Source: JAIVJN01 sp036732565
GTDB taxonomy: Bacteria; Acidobacteriota; Vicinamibacteria; Vicinamibacterales; UBA2999
Assembly (NCBI GenBank): GCA_036732565.1
Contig: DAINCF010000087.1
Span: forward strand, 1 to 17,506
Length of the DNA: 17,506 bases
Reading direction: 5' to 3'
Shown piece by piece: positions 6,635 to 14,695 of this stretch (position 1 is its first letter; each line of letters begins with the position of its first letter). The notes under the pieces were generated by a model. It saw nothing but the letters and a program-made list of their open reading frames with translations, searched no databases and had not been told where the DNA came from. The position numbers and the translations under genes were made by a program.

Positions 6635-8298
6635 GGAACTGGCAGGCTCCTCATGCCGATACGGGCGGCGAGCATCTCGCGCAGCATCTCCGCCTTGAGC
6701 GTACGGTCGGTCATCTCGGGCCTGTGCCACCACCAGCCGTCGTCTCGCATCGCTCGAGCCGCTGACACGACGCGATCGAAGACGGCCGCGATGTCGGCGT
6801 CGGTGTAGTCGTGGCTGAAGATCAGACGGCCGCTCCCGACCCAACTGAGCGACAGGCCTTCGGCGCGCAGGTAGTCCTGGAACATCCAGTTGTAGCGAGA
6901 GGGCGCGGTGTAGCACACCGTCCACACCGAAACGAGGTTGGCCACGCAGACGGGGAAGCCTTCGGCCGAGAGGCGATCGTTCAGCTCCTGCGCCCGTCGA
7001 TTCCAGGTCTCGTCGAGCTGTTCGTACGAGCGCCGTACGGCGGGCTCGTCGAGGCGCCGGAGGAACTCGTGCATCGCGCCCATCACGTAGGGGTGGGAGT
7101 TGAACGTCCCGCGGGCGAAGCAGATGTCGGAGGGGCGATCGTCGCGGAATCGCTTCATGTAGCCGGCCTTGCCGCAGACCACGCCAATGGGAAGCCCGCC
7201 GCCGAGGGTCTTGCCGTAGGTCACCATGTCGGCCTTCACGCCGAAGTACTCCTGCGCGCCCCCGCTGGCGAGGCGGAATCCGACGAAGACCTCGTCGAAG
7301 ATGAGGACGATCGATCGCTTGGTGCAGATCGCGCGCAGGTCCTGCAGCCAGGACGCATACGCCTGACGATCGACGTGCGCGCGACGGCTGCCGATCAGCG
7401 TCCCGTCCCCCGGCGCCCCGGCGTTCGGATGCAACGCCTGGAGAGGATTGACGAGCACGCAGGCGATGTCGCGACGGCTGTCGAGCACGCGGAGCGTCTT
7501 GCGGCTCATGTCGCTCAGCGTGTAGGTGTCGCGAACCGTTGTCGGCGTCCCGATACCCGGCTGCACATCGTCCCACCAGCCGTGGTAGGCCCCGCAAAAA
7601 CGCACGAGATGCGAACGGCCGGTATGAAAGCGCGCCAGGCGAACGGCCTGCATGACCGCTTCGGTGCCCGACATGTGGAACGACACCTCGTCGAGCCCGG
7701 AGATCCGCTTGAGGCGCCGGACGTTCTCCTCGACGACGGGATGCAGCGAGCCGAGGAGCGGGCCGAGGCTGTGCACGCGCTCGACGCCCGCGTCGATGCA
7801 CTGCTTGTAGAACTCGTAACCGAACAGGTTGACGCCGTAGGAACCGGTCAGATCGTAGGCCACGTGCCCGTCGAGGTTGGTGACCTTCACGCCGTCGGAC
7901 GCTTCCAGCAGCGAGCCGACCCTCAGATGGCGCGCGACGTGGCGGCTGAATTGGAAGGGCACGCGGTAGCGACGCGTGAACTGCAGATCGGAGACGCCAG
8001 TCTCGAGGCTCTCGCTTGCAGCCACGGTTTTCGGCGCGCGCTCGTCGAAGAGACGCGCGAGCCGATCGAACCCCAGCCGACGTTGACGCGCGACGGCCGG
8101 TGGCGCTCCGTCCGCGTCGAAGAAGCGCTCCTCGTCGTACTCATAGAACGGGATGAGCTTCGCGAGCCGTTTGGCCCATCGCGAGTGCCCTTGAAGCGAG
8201 GGGTGCTTCGCGCGGCTCAGAAGCAGACGGGCGTACACGGCCCGACCCAGAAGGACGGCCGCCGCCGCGCCGACTGCCCATAGTACGACTGTGGTCAC
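6580..8298 (-). CDS. Membrane-anchored class III aminotransferase (glutamate-1-semialdehyde aminomutase-like)
   Basis: A 572-residue PLP enzyme, about 130 longer than usual HemL-type proteins. Residues 3-27 form an N-terminal membrane anchor, followed by a basic linker and about 70 residues without a recognised domain. The catalytic domain starts near 110. It shows HMSGTEAVMQAVRLAR (208-223, phosphate-binding region), YHGWWDD (238-244), LIFDEVFVGFR with D335 pairing to the PLP pyridine nitrogen, MVTYGKTLGGGLPIG with Schiff-base K363, and RGTFNSHP near 396. The usual VEP segment reads VNP here (283-285). A housekeeping GSAM is soluble; the anchor and the lipid-gene neighbours suggest an amphipathic or lipid-linked substrate, which is inference. 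The start is GTG with GAAGGG very close upstream. It lies 15 nt from the divergent psd start, and its last 18 codons overlap the 3' end of the Mpo1-like gene. Confidence 0.87.
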   Translation of the reverse strand: MTTVVLWAVGAAAAVLLGRAVYARLLLSRAKHPSLQGHSRWAKRLAKLIPFYEYDEERFFDADGAPPAVARQRRLGFDRLARLFDERAPKTVAASESLETGVSDLQFTRRYRVPFQFSRHVARHLRVGSLLEASDGVKVTNLDGHVAYDLTGSYGVNLFGYEFYKQCIDAGVERVHSLGPLLGSLHPVVEENVRRLKRISGLDEVSFHMSGTEAVMQAVRLARFHTGRSHLVRFCGAYHGWWDDVQPGIGTPTTVRDTYTLSDMSRKTLRVLDSRRDIACVLVNPLQALHPNAGAPGDGTLIGSRRAHVDRQAYASWLQDLRAICTKRSIVLIFDEVFVGFRLASGGAQEYFGVKADMVTYGKTLGGGLPIGVVCGKAGYMKRFRDDRPSDICFARGTFNSHPYVMGAMHEFLRRLDEPAVRRSYEQLDETWNRRAQELNDRLSAEGFPVCVANLVSVWTVCYTAPSRYNWMFQDYLRAEGLSLSWVGSGRLIFSHDYTDADIAAVFDRVVSAARAMRDDGWWWHRPEMTDRTLKAEMLREMLAARIGMRSLPVPHAASSDTMGSKSSPRRT

Positions 8299-8313
8299 GA
8301 CCCTTCACACTGT

Positions 8314-9210
8314 ATGAAACGCCGGTGGCTCATCGACGACCTGCTTCAGCAAGAGCACATCAACTTCGCGCTCACCAACAGGATTCCCCGGCGCCTGTTG
8401 ACCCGCTTCATGGGCTGGTTCAGCACGATCGAACAGCCGCTCGTGCGTGACCTGTCCATCGGCGCCTTCAAGCTGTTTGCGGGTGACCCGCATCTGCACG
8501 AGGCCAAGAAGACGCACTTTGCCAGCTTGCGCGACTGCTTCATTCGCGAGCTGAAAGACGAGGCGCGCCCGATCGATGCGACGCCGAGCGTGCTGGTCAG
8601 TCCCTGCGATGCGATCATCGGCGCGTCCGGCCGCATTCACGGCGCCGAGTTGGTCCAGGCGAAAGGGTCCACCTATACGCTCGACGAGCTCGTCACCGAC
8701 AGCCGTCTCGTCGAGCGGTATCGTGACGGCACCTATGTCACTCTGCGGCTGACGGCGAGCATGTATCACCGTTTCCACGCCCCGTACGACTGCGATCTGA
8801 ACGAGGTCCTCTATATCTCCGGCGACACGTGGAACGTCAATCCCATTGCGCTCGATCGCGTTGCCAAGCTCTTCTGCAAGAACGAGCGCGTGGTCGTGCC
8901 GACGACGCTTCGCGATTCGGGCGAATCGATGATGCTCGTGGCCGTCGGGGCCATCCTGGTCGCGAGCATCCGCCTCACGTGTCTCGACAAGCCACTCAAC
9001 CTGCGCTACCGCGGACCCAATCGCTTCGCTGTTCACGCGGCGTTCCGCAAGGGCCAGGAGATGGGCTACTTCGAGCACGGCTCGACCATCGTCGTGCTGG
9101 CGACGCCCGGTCTCGTCCTGTCCCACACGGTTCGCGAGGGCCAGCGGATTCGCATGGGCGAAGCGCTGCTGCGCCATCAGTCGATCGACACTCCCATCGG
9201 AACCAGGTAG
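8314..9210 (+). CDS. psd: Phosphatidylserine decarboxylase
   Basis: A 298-residue pyruvoyl-dependent decarboxylase that converts phosphatidylserine to phosphatidylethanolamine at the membrane. Family marks in order: CFIRELKDEARPID (75-88), SPCDAIIG with D99 in the place of the catalytic Asp, QAKGSTYTL (115-123), YHRFHAPYD with H152 and H155 (151-159), NVNPIAL, KNERVVV (189-195), VGAILVASI (211-219) and YFEHGSTIVVL. G256-S257 is the self-cleavage site, and S257 becomes the pyruvoyl group. The spacing D99-H155-S257 agrees with the D90-H147-S254 triad of the E. coli enzyme. The self-cleavage motif is HGST instead of LGST. No separate psd membrane helix is obvious. No clear ribosome-binding site precedes the ATG, which lies 15 nt from the divergent aminotransferase start. 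The 3' end overlaps the convergent glycosyltransferase by 34 nt. A phosphatidylserine synthase gene is not in the window. Confidence 0.93.
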   Translation: MKRRWLIDDLLQQEHINFALTNRIPRRLLTRFMGWFSTIEQPLVRDLSIGAFKLFAGDPHLHEAKKTHFASLRDCFIRELKDEARPIDATPSVLVSPCDAIIGASGRIHGAELVQAKGSTYTLDELVTDSRLVERYRDGTYVTLRLTASMYHRFHAPYDCDLNEVLYISGDTWNVNPIALDRVAKLFCKNERVVVPTTLRDSGESMMLVAVGAILVASIRLTCLDKPLNLRYRGPNRFAVHAAFRKGQEMGYFEHGSTIVVLATPGLVLSHTVREGQRIRMGEALLRHQSIDTPIGTR

Positions 9211-10298
9211 CTCCTGAACAGATCGTGACTGGCGCGCCAGGTATAGCGACGGGCCGTCATGCGCGCGACCTCGCCGGAACAACGGAAGGCGCGCAGACAC
9301 GACTCGTACACACTGCCGCTGACCGCTCCGTTCCGACCGTCTTCAATCAGGTCGATCGGCCCCGGCGCCGGTACTGACGCAACCGGCAGGCCCGACGCCA
9401 TGGCTTCCAGGATCACGTTGCCGAACGTCTCCGTGCGCGACGGGAAGACGAAGCAGTCGGCGCTCGCGAAGTGCGCGGCGAGATCCTCGCCGTGACGCCA
9501 TCCGCGCCACACGGTCCGAGGGAATTGGCGTTGAAGATCTTCTCGAGCGGGGCCATCACCGACGACCACCTTGGTGCCGGGAAGGTCGAGGCTCAGGAAA
9601 TCCTCGAGGCTCTTCTCGACGGCGACGCGCCCGACATACAGCCAGACCGGACGCGGGTAATCGTACACGTCGTCGCGCCGCTTCGCCGGATGGAACAGCT
9701 CATCGTCGACGCCTCGAGGCCAATGCACGAGACGACGGCCGACTCCGCGGCGCTGTAGCTCCTGGATCAATGAAATGGTGCCGACCATGGTGGCGTCGGC
9801 GCGGCCATGGAACCAGCGCTCCGCGGCATAGGTCCAGTCGACGGGCAGCGGCACCCGCGCGCGAAGATACTCTGGGAAGCGCGTGCAGAAGCTCGTCGTG
9901 AACCTCACGCGACGCCGGGCCAACCACAGCCGCGTCCAGATGCCAAGCGGGCCTTCGGTGGCGAGGTGCACTGCGTGCGGCTTGAACGCGCGGATACGCG
10001 GTATCGCGGTCCACGGGTCGCAGGCGACCCGGACGTCCCCATAGAACGGCAGCGCCATCGTGCGATGCTCGTCGCTCGTCACCACCAGCACGTCGACCCC
10101 GACGTGCCTCAAGTAGCGCTCCAGGCGTGACAGCGTGTTGACGACGCCATTGGTCTGTGGGTGCCACGCGTCGGTCACGAGGGCCAAGCGCGTGACCGCG
10201 GCCGCGGCAGGAAGGTCCGTCTCCTCAGCCGCGGTACGGGAGCCGATGTGCGTCACACCGCGGAAGTATGCGCGATGCTTGTCACAGCAGTGTGTCAT
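9177..10298 (-). CDS. GT4 glycosyltransferase, probable lipid glycosyltransferase
   Basis: A GT-B fold glycosyltransferase. The N-terminal domain opens with LALVTDAWHPQTNGVVNTL, then IHLATEGPLG-like HLATEGPLGIWTR, FTTSFCTRFPEYL and a W-x-RGVDDELF turn. The C-terminal domain has YVGRVAVEKSLEDFL, VVVGDGP and SRTETFGNVILEAMASG, which contains the EX7E pair of family GT4 (E290 and E298 counted from the chosen ATG). This subgroup resembles bacterial enzymes that transfer sugars to diacylglycerol or phosphatidylinositol (MgtA/SqdX/PimB types), so a glycolipid product is plausible, fitting the neighbours. Donor and acceptor are unknown. The start is uncertain: ATG at 10298 gives 373 residues and GTG at 10256 gives 359; neither has a good ribosome-binding site. 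The open frame extends to 10427 but would then overlap gcdH. Divergent from gcdH and convergent with psd. Confidence 0.87.
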   Translation of the reverse strand: MTHCCDKHRAYFRGVTHIGSRTAAEETDLPAAAAVTRLALVTDAWHPQTNGVVNTLSRLERYLRHVGVDVLVVTSDEHRTMALPFYGDVRVACDPWTAIPRIRAFKPHAVHLATEGPLGIWTRLWLARRRVRFTTSFCTRFPEYLRARVPLPVDWTYAAERWFHGRADATMVGTISLIQELQRRGVGRRLVHWPRGVDDELFHPAKRRDDVYDYPRPVWLYVGRVAVEKSLEDFLSLDLPGTKVVVGDGPAREDLQRQFPRTVWRGWRHGEDLAAHFASADCFVFPSRTETFGNVILEAMASGLPVASVPAPGPIDLIEDGRNGAVSGSVYESCLRAFRCSGEVARMTARRYTWRASHDLFRSYLVPMGVSID

Positions 10299-10353
10299 CG
10301 GCCGTCGCGAGACTACAATGACGTGTACGGCGGCCCATGGAGCCCCATACCAG

Positions 10354-11553
10354 GTGACCAAGACCAAGACGAAGACCGAGACGCGTTTCGACTGGAGCGA
10401 CCCGCTGCTGCTCGACCGGCAGCTCACGGATGAGGAGCGGCTGGTGCGCGAGACGGCGCGTGCCTATTGCCAGGAGAAGCTGGCCCCGCGGGTGCTCGAG
10501 ATGTTCCGGCACGAGAAACCCGATCCGTCGATCTTCCGCGAGATGGGCGCGCTCGACATGCTGGGCATCGTCATCCCCGAGGAGTACGGCGGCGCGGGCA
10601 TGGGGTACGTCAGCTACGGGCTGGTGGCGCGCGAGGTGGAGCGCGTCGACTCGGGCTTCCGGTCGATGATGAGCGTGCAGGGCTCGCTCGTGATGGTGCC
10701 GATCAACGAGTTCGGGACCGAGGCGCAGAAGCGCAAGTTCCTGCCCCGCCTCGCGACGGGCGAGTGGATCGGCTGCTTCGGCCTCACCGAGCCGAACTTC
10801 GGATCGGACCCCGGCGGGATGATCACTCGCGCCCGAAAGGTCGACGGCGGCTTCGCGCTCACTGGTACGAAGGCGTGGATCTCGAACAGTCCCATCGCCG
10901 ACGTCTTCATCGTCTGGGCGAAAGACGATGAAGGGGCCATTCGCGGGTTCATCCTCGAGAAGGGGTGGACGGGGCTGTCGGCGCCGCCGACGCATGGCAA
11001 GGTCGGGCTGCGCACCAGCATCACAGGCGAGATCGTGATGGAGAGCGTGTTCTGTCCGGACGAGAACGTCTTGCCCGAGGTGCGTGGGCTGAAGGGGCCG
11101 TTCACGTGCTTGAACAGCGCGCGGTACGGGATCGCGTGGGGCGCGCTCGGCGCGGCGGAGGACTGCTGGTTCCGCGCACGGCAGTACGTGATGGACCGCA
11201 AGCAGTTCGGCCGTCCGCTCGCGGCCAATCAGCTGATTCAGAAGAAGCTCGCCGACATGCAGACCGAGATCACGCTTGGACTGCAGGCCGTGCTGCGCTT
11301 TGGACGGATGAAGGACGAGGGCATCGCGTCGCCGGAGATCACGTCGATCCTGAAGCGTAACTCGTGCGGCAAGGCGCTGGATATCGCGCGCATGGCGCGC
11401 GACATGATGGGTGGCAACGGCATCGTCGACGAGTTCGGCGTGATCCGCCACATGGTGAACCTCGAGGTGGTGAACACCTACGAAGGCACCCACGACGTGC
11501 ACGCGCTCATCCTGGGGCGGGCGCAGACCGGCATCGCGGCGTTCTCCAACTGA
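10354..11553 (+). CDS. gcdH: Glutaryl-CoA dehydrogenase
   Basis: A 399-residue FAD acyl-CoA dehydrogenase that oxidatively decarboxylates glutaryl-CoA to crotonyl-CoA in lysine, tryptophan and aromatic-acid breakdown. Evidence for the GCDH subgroup: SGFRSMMSVQGSLVM with R103 and S104 (the pair that binds the glutaryl carboxylate in the human enzyme), GCFGLTEPNFGSDPGGM at 140-156, WISNSP, DRKQFGRPLAANQLIQKKLADM and VVNTYEGTHDVHAL, where E377 is the catalytic base. Length is normal. Several starts are possible. The GTG at 10354 gives the family's usual short N-terminus, with a distant GGAG about 11 nt upstream; the ATG at 10318 would add 12 residues. The N-terminus contains a Lys-Thr alternation (KTKTKTET). 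It is followed after 13 nt by the class V aminotransferase gene, so the two form a likely operon. Confidence 0.94.
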   Translation: MTKTKTKTETRFDWSDPLLLDRQLTDEERLVRETARAYCQEKLAPRVLEMFRHEKPDPSIFREMGALDMLGIVIPEEYGGAGMGYVSYGLVAREVERVDSGFRSMMSVQGSLVMVPINEFGTEAQKRKFLPRLATGEWIGCFGLTEPNFGSDPGGMITRARKVDGGFALTGTKAWISNSPIADVFIVWAKDDEGAIRGFILEKGWTGLSAPPTHGKVGLRTSITGEIVMESVFCPDENVLPEVRGLKGPFTCLNSARYGIAWGALGAAEDCWFRARQYVMDRKQFGRPLAANQLIQKKLADMQTEITLGLQAVLRFGRMKDEGIASPEITSILKRNSCGKALDIARMARDMMGGNGIVDEFGVIRHMVNLEVVNTYEGTHDVHALILGRAQTGIAAFSN

Positions 11554-11566
11554 CCGAGGAGAGGCC

Positions 11567-12883
11567 ATGAACGTCAATCGACGCGAAGTGTTGGCTGGGC
11601 TCGGTGGGCTGGCGGCGGCTGCGACAGTCGAGGGACCGCGCGGCCGGCTCGTCGCGCAAGCTGGAGCCCGGCCTCTTGGCGAGAACACCGACCGTCGGTC
11701 GGGGTTTCCGCGCAAGGCGGACTTTCTGATCGACGAGGGTTACACCTACATCAACGCCGCGTACATACACCCGATTCCATCCGCGGCGCTCGAAGCGGCG
11801 CGCCGGGCAACGCTCTCGCGCGGGTCGCTGCCTGCTTCGCAGGCGGCGATGGCGCGCGGCGAGCACGAAGCCCTGAGTGGCCGTACGCGGGCATTGTTCG
11901 CGGAACTGATCAACGCCAGGCCGTCCGAGATTGCCTACGTGCCCAACACGAGCACCGGCGAGAACCTGGTCGTGCAGGCGCTGGAACTGGACAGGAAGTT
12001 CCACGGCAACGTTGTGACGGACGCCTTGCACTTCGAGGGCGCCCTCATGAACCTGCTCGAGCTCCAGAAGAAAGGGCTCGACGTGCGCATCGTGCGCCCG
12101 ACCAAGGAATTCCGGATCGACATGAAGGATCTCGAGAAGGTGGTCGACAAGAACACGAGGCTCATCGAGGTGTCATCCGCGGCCATGTACAACGGGTTCC
12201 AGCACGACCTCAAAGCCGTTGCCGACCTGGCGCACGCGCACGGCGCCTACGTGTACGCCGACATCATTCAATCCGCCGGAGCGGAGCCCCTGGATATCAA
12301 GGCCGTCGGCGTCGATTTCGCCGCGTGTTCAACGTTCAAGTGGTTGATGGGCGATTTCGGGCTGGGGTTCCTGTACGTCAGAGAGGAGCTGCTGGACAAG
12401 ATTCAGCGGCCGTGGGTCGGGTATTTTCAAGCGGCCCAGATGGTTCAACATTCCGCGCCCTTCGATGCCGAGGCGGGCAACTCACCGGTGACGTATACCT
12501 TCAGCAGCAGTGCCGCGGGCGTGTTCGAGATGGGAACGCTGGGGAGCAACAACCAGATCACGACCGCGCTGGTCGAAGGGTCGCTGGGCTACATCAAGGA
12601 ACTGGGCGTGGCCAATATCGCGGCGCATCGACAGCCGCTCTTGAAGAAGCTGCGCGAGGAAGTGCCGCGCCTTGGTTTCGTGCTGGTCACGCCGCCGGAG
12701 TCGACCAGCGGAAGCATCACCTTCGCCAAGAAAGACGTCGGACGCGGCGAGCTTCCCAACAAGCTGCAGGCCGCCCGCGTGAATGTTCGCTTCAGCCCTC
12801 ACTGGATGCGGCTGTCACCGTCGGTCTACAACGACATGAAGGACGTCGACCGCTTTCTCGAAGTGCTGTCGCTCGCTCAGTAA
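11567..12883 (+). CDS. Tat-exported class V aminotransferase-fold PLP enzyme
   Basis: A 438-residue protein. The N-terminus NRREVLAGLGGLAAAAT is a twin-arginine signal, so the protein is probably folded with its cofactor in the cytoplasm and then exported. The body belongs to the class V aminotransferase/cysteine desulfurase/isopenicillin-N-epimerase-like fold: FLIDEGYTYINAAYIHPIP near 53-71, YVPNTSTGENL (124-134), HFEGALMNLL, EVSSAAMYNGF (201-211), YADIIQSAGA with D232, and CSTFKWLMGDFG with Schiff-base K258. No catalytic Cys loop typical of desulfurases is obvious near the C-terminus. Substrate and reaction are unknown. The ribosome-binding site GAGGAGAGG is well placed upstream of the ATG. 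It lies 13 nt after gcdH. Its last 7 nt overlap the convergent esterase gene. Confidence 0.88.
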   Translation: MNVNRREVLAGLGGLAAAATVEGPRGRLVAQAGARPLGENTDRRSGFPRKADFLIDEGYTYINAAYIHPIPSAALEAARRATLSRGSLPASQAAMARGEHEALSGRTRALFAELINARPSEIAYVPNTSTGENLVVQALELDRKFHGNVVTDALHFEGALMNLLELQKKGLDVRIVRPTKEFRIDMKDLEKVVDKNTRLIEVSSAAMYNGFQHDLKAVADLAHAHGAYVYADIIQSAGAEPLDIKAVGVDFAACSTFKWLMGDFGLGFLYVREELLDKIQRPWVGYFQAAQMVQHSAPFDAEAGNSPVTYTFSSSAAGVFEMGTLGSNNQITTALVEGSLGYIKELGVANIAAHRQPLLKKLREEVPRLGFVLVTPPESTSGSITFAKKDVGRGELPNKLQAARVNVRFSPHWMRLSPSVYNDMKDVDRFLEVLSLAQ

Positions 12884-14586
12884 CTCCAGGCCGCGGTTGG
12901 CTCGCCGGCGGGGGCGTGCTTCTTGATGTGGGTGGCGATCTGGCGGACGAGGCCCGCCCAGTCGGTGGCGTGCCAGTTGTGGCCTTTCATCGGACGACCG
13001 TACTCGAACTGCCCGGGGACGTGCGGCGCCTTCGTGCCGGCGAGGAACTCCTCGAAGCGATACACGGCGAGATTCAGATAGAAGGTGTCCATGTCGCCCG
13101 TGTAGAAGTGGAGCTTGTCCGCGAGCTTCGGTCCCAGCGTGGGCCACTGGCGTTCGGCGTAGGCCCGCAGATCGTAACCGTGCTCGCGCATGTACGTGGC
13201 CACGTCACGATCGATGACACCGGTCACCTTGTCCCACAGCGGCCGCGGATAGCCGTCCGCGCCGATCGGACCGAAGACGGCTTCCCACGCGTGGAACTGG
13301 AAGCCGGACCGGCCACGCGTGCCGAGCGCCTGCTCGAAGCGGCTGATGCCGCGGACCGTATCGATCACCTGCCCCTCCACCGTGCGCCGGAATGGCCGCT
13401 CCAGTGAATCCGCGCGCCCACCTCCCGGTGGCCGGAACGCGTTGTCGTCGTCGTAGACGTTCACGAGCTGATACCGGCGGAAATCGATCGGATCGGGGTT
13501 GAAGATCCAGGCGCCGCCGAACTCGTCGGGGTGATAGAGCTGCAACGCGAGCGCTTCCCACCCGCCCGTGGACGCGCCTTCGACCTGCCGCGCGTACGCC
13601 TTGCGGACGATCCGGAAGCGCGTCTCGAGGTGCGGCAGCAGCTCCTGCATGAACGCGTCGCCGTACGGTCCGTTGTTGGCGGAGTTCACCGAGTAGGAGT
13701 CAGGGAAGTACGGCGTCGGCTGCTGGAACGTGATGGCGATCACGCGCGGGAAGTCGTCGGACATCCACTCCTGCGCGAACTCGAATCCGGTCTTCAGATT
13801 GCTGCCGTTCGACCGCAGCGCGGCCGCGCGCGCGTCGCTCTCCGGCGTCGTCGAGAAGCCGAACGGGATGCCATGGCCGTGGGCGTACACCACCGGATAG
13901 CGCACGTCTGGATGCGTGTCGTAACCCTTGGGCAGCAGCACCGTGGCGCTCAGGTGCATGGGCCGGCCCCAGAAGGCGGTGAGCCGCTCGCTCTGGACAC
14001 GCACGTGCTTGACCCACTCAGTGTCCACGGGTGGGTCCGGAGCAGGGATGACCTTGGTCAGCGCGAGCGCCACGGTCTGCGGCGCCGCCGGATCGATGCG
14101 AACCTTTTGCACCTCGCTGATCAGGTTGCCAGGCGCGTGGTTCAGCGGCGCCATGGTGTCGTTGTGGCGAACCCAGATGGTGTGCCCGTCCGCACGTCGG
14201 AACTGCGTGTAGACGTTCAGCAGTGCCTGCGCGAAGTACTCGCCGGCCGGCAGCTCGCCGAGCGCGTGCGGATAGCCGAGCATCGAGTCGTCGACGATGG
14301 CCACGGCGCCGGGAGCGAGGGCATCGACGTCGACGCCGGCGATCGTGGCGCCGCCGGGTGCAATCGCAAGTCGCGGCTCGGGCGTGGCCGTTCGCGAGAG
14401 CGCGACGATCGCGCGCCCCGTGACGGGTCCGGCCTGCACGCTCGCCGGATAGGACACCTCGAAGCGGATCGCCGAGGCTGGCGCGTGCTCGCGGCCCGCG
14501 AGCACCGAGGCCAGCTGGTCAGTTCCGACCACTGTACACAAACACCACGCCGCGAGGACGACTGCTCGTCCACGTTGTGCCACCAT
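12877..14586 (-). CDS. Secreted alpha/beta hydrolase, putative esterase (PF00756-like)
   Basis: About 569 residues with an N-terminal hydrophobic export signal, a ~180-residue N-terminal part (probable beta-sandwich with no recognised domain) and a C-terminal alpha/beta hydrolase. Residue numbers here count from the upstream ATG at 14598. LPKGYDTHPDVRYPVVYAHGHG (222-243) is the start of an esterase-D-like domain. QVEGASTGGWEALAL carries nucleophile S343 in a GxSxGG elbow. HFYTGDMDTFYLN offers D502 or D504 as the acid, and GHNWHATDW offers H540 or H543 as the base. Bacterial relatives cleave ester bonds in polysaccharides, siderophores or lipids; the substrate is unknown here. The ATG at 14586 was chosen because GGAG lies 6 nt upstream, while the ATG at 14598 has none. 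It is divergent from the TonB-dependent receptor, so a joint role in outer-membrane nutrient uptake is possible but unproven. Confidence 0.86.
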   Translation of the reverse strand: MVAQRGRAVVLAAWCLCTVVGTDQLASVLAGREHAPASAIRFEVSYPASVQAGPVTGRAIVALSRTATPEPRLAIAPGGATIAGVDVDALAPGAVAIVDDSMLGYPHALGELPAGEYFAQALLNVYTQFRRADGHTIWVRHNDTMAPLNHAPGNLISEVQKVRIDPAAPQTVALALTKVIPAPDPPVDTEWVKHVRVQSERLTAFWGRPMHLSATVLLPKGYDTHPDVRYPVVYAHGHGIPFGFSTTPESDARAAALRSNGSNLKTGFEFAQEWMSDDFPRVIAITFQQPTPYFPDSYSVNSANNGPYGDAFMQELLPHLETRFRIVRKAYARQVEGASTGGWEALALQLYHPDEFGGAWIFNPDPIDFRRYQLVNVYDDDNAFRPPGGGRADSLERPFRRTVEGQVIDTVRGISRFEQALGTRGRSGFQFHAWEAVFGPIGADGYPRPLWDKVTGVIDRDVATYMREHGYDLRAYAERQWPTLGPKLADKLHFYTGDMDTFYLNLAVYRFEEFLAGTKAPHVPGQFEYGRPMKGHNWHATDWAGLVRQIATHIKKHAPAGEPTAAWSY

Positions 14587-14615
14587 CGGGCGCTCCATTG
14601 CTTAATCTAGGAGAG

Positions 14616-14644
14616 AGACTATGCAGTGGCGCTGATAGTGTCAA
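14616..14644 (-). promoter_or_regulatory. Candidate sigma-70 promoter for the secreted hydrolase
   Basis: On the minus strand TTGACA (complement of 14639-14644) is followed after 17 nt by TAGTCT (complement of 14616-14621). The -35 is a perfect consensus hexamer and the spacing is ideal; the -10 matches TATAAT at three of six positions including the flanking TA...T. The start of transcription would be close to 14609, so the leader is short, about 10-25 nt. This rests on sequence pattern only. Confidence 0.42.
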
Positions 14645-14666
14645 TCGTAAAGCTTATGATCTTTCC

Positions 14667-14695
14667 TTGACTGGCTAGGTGAGTAACGCTACGCT
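14667..14695 (+). promoter_or_regulatory. Candidate sigma-70 promoter for the TonB-dependent receptor
   Basis: TTGACT (14667-14672) is followed after 17 nt by TACGCT (14690-14695). The -35 matches five of six consensus bases and the -10 three of six. It would give a leader of about 60 nt before the GTG at 14762. The -35 boxes of the two divergent promoters in this gap are only about 22 nt apart, so a single regulator could affect both. No operator is recognised. Confidence 0.35.

Noticed and set aside
6811..8283. Open frame of about 490 codons on the plus strand through the aminotransferase gene
   Set aside because: Composition (Ala, Arg, Glu, His) and lack of motifs mark it as antisense shadow; the minus strand carries all catalytic residues of the aminotransferase.
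10355..10385. Short tandem-like AAGACC/AAGACG run at the start of gcdH
   Set aside because: It simply encodes the alternating Lys-Thr N-terminus. It is too short and imperfect to call a repeat element.
10282..11715. Open frame of about 477 codons antisense to gcdH
   Set aside because: The translation is His/Arg-rich with no recognisable motif, and gcdH on the other strand matches its family throughout. It is a shadow frame.
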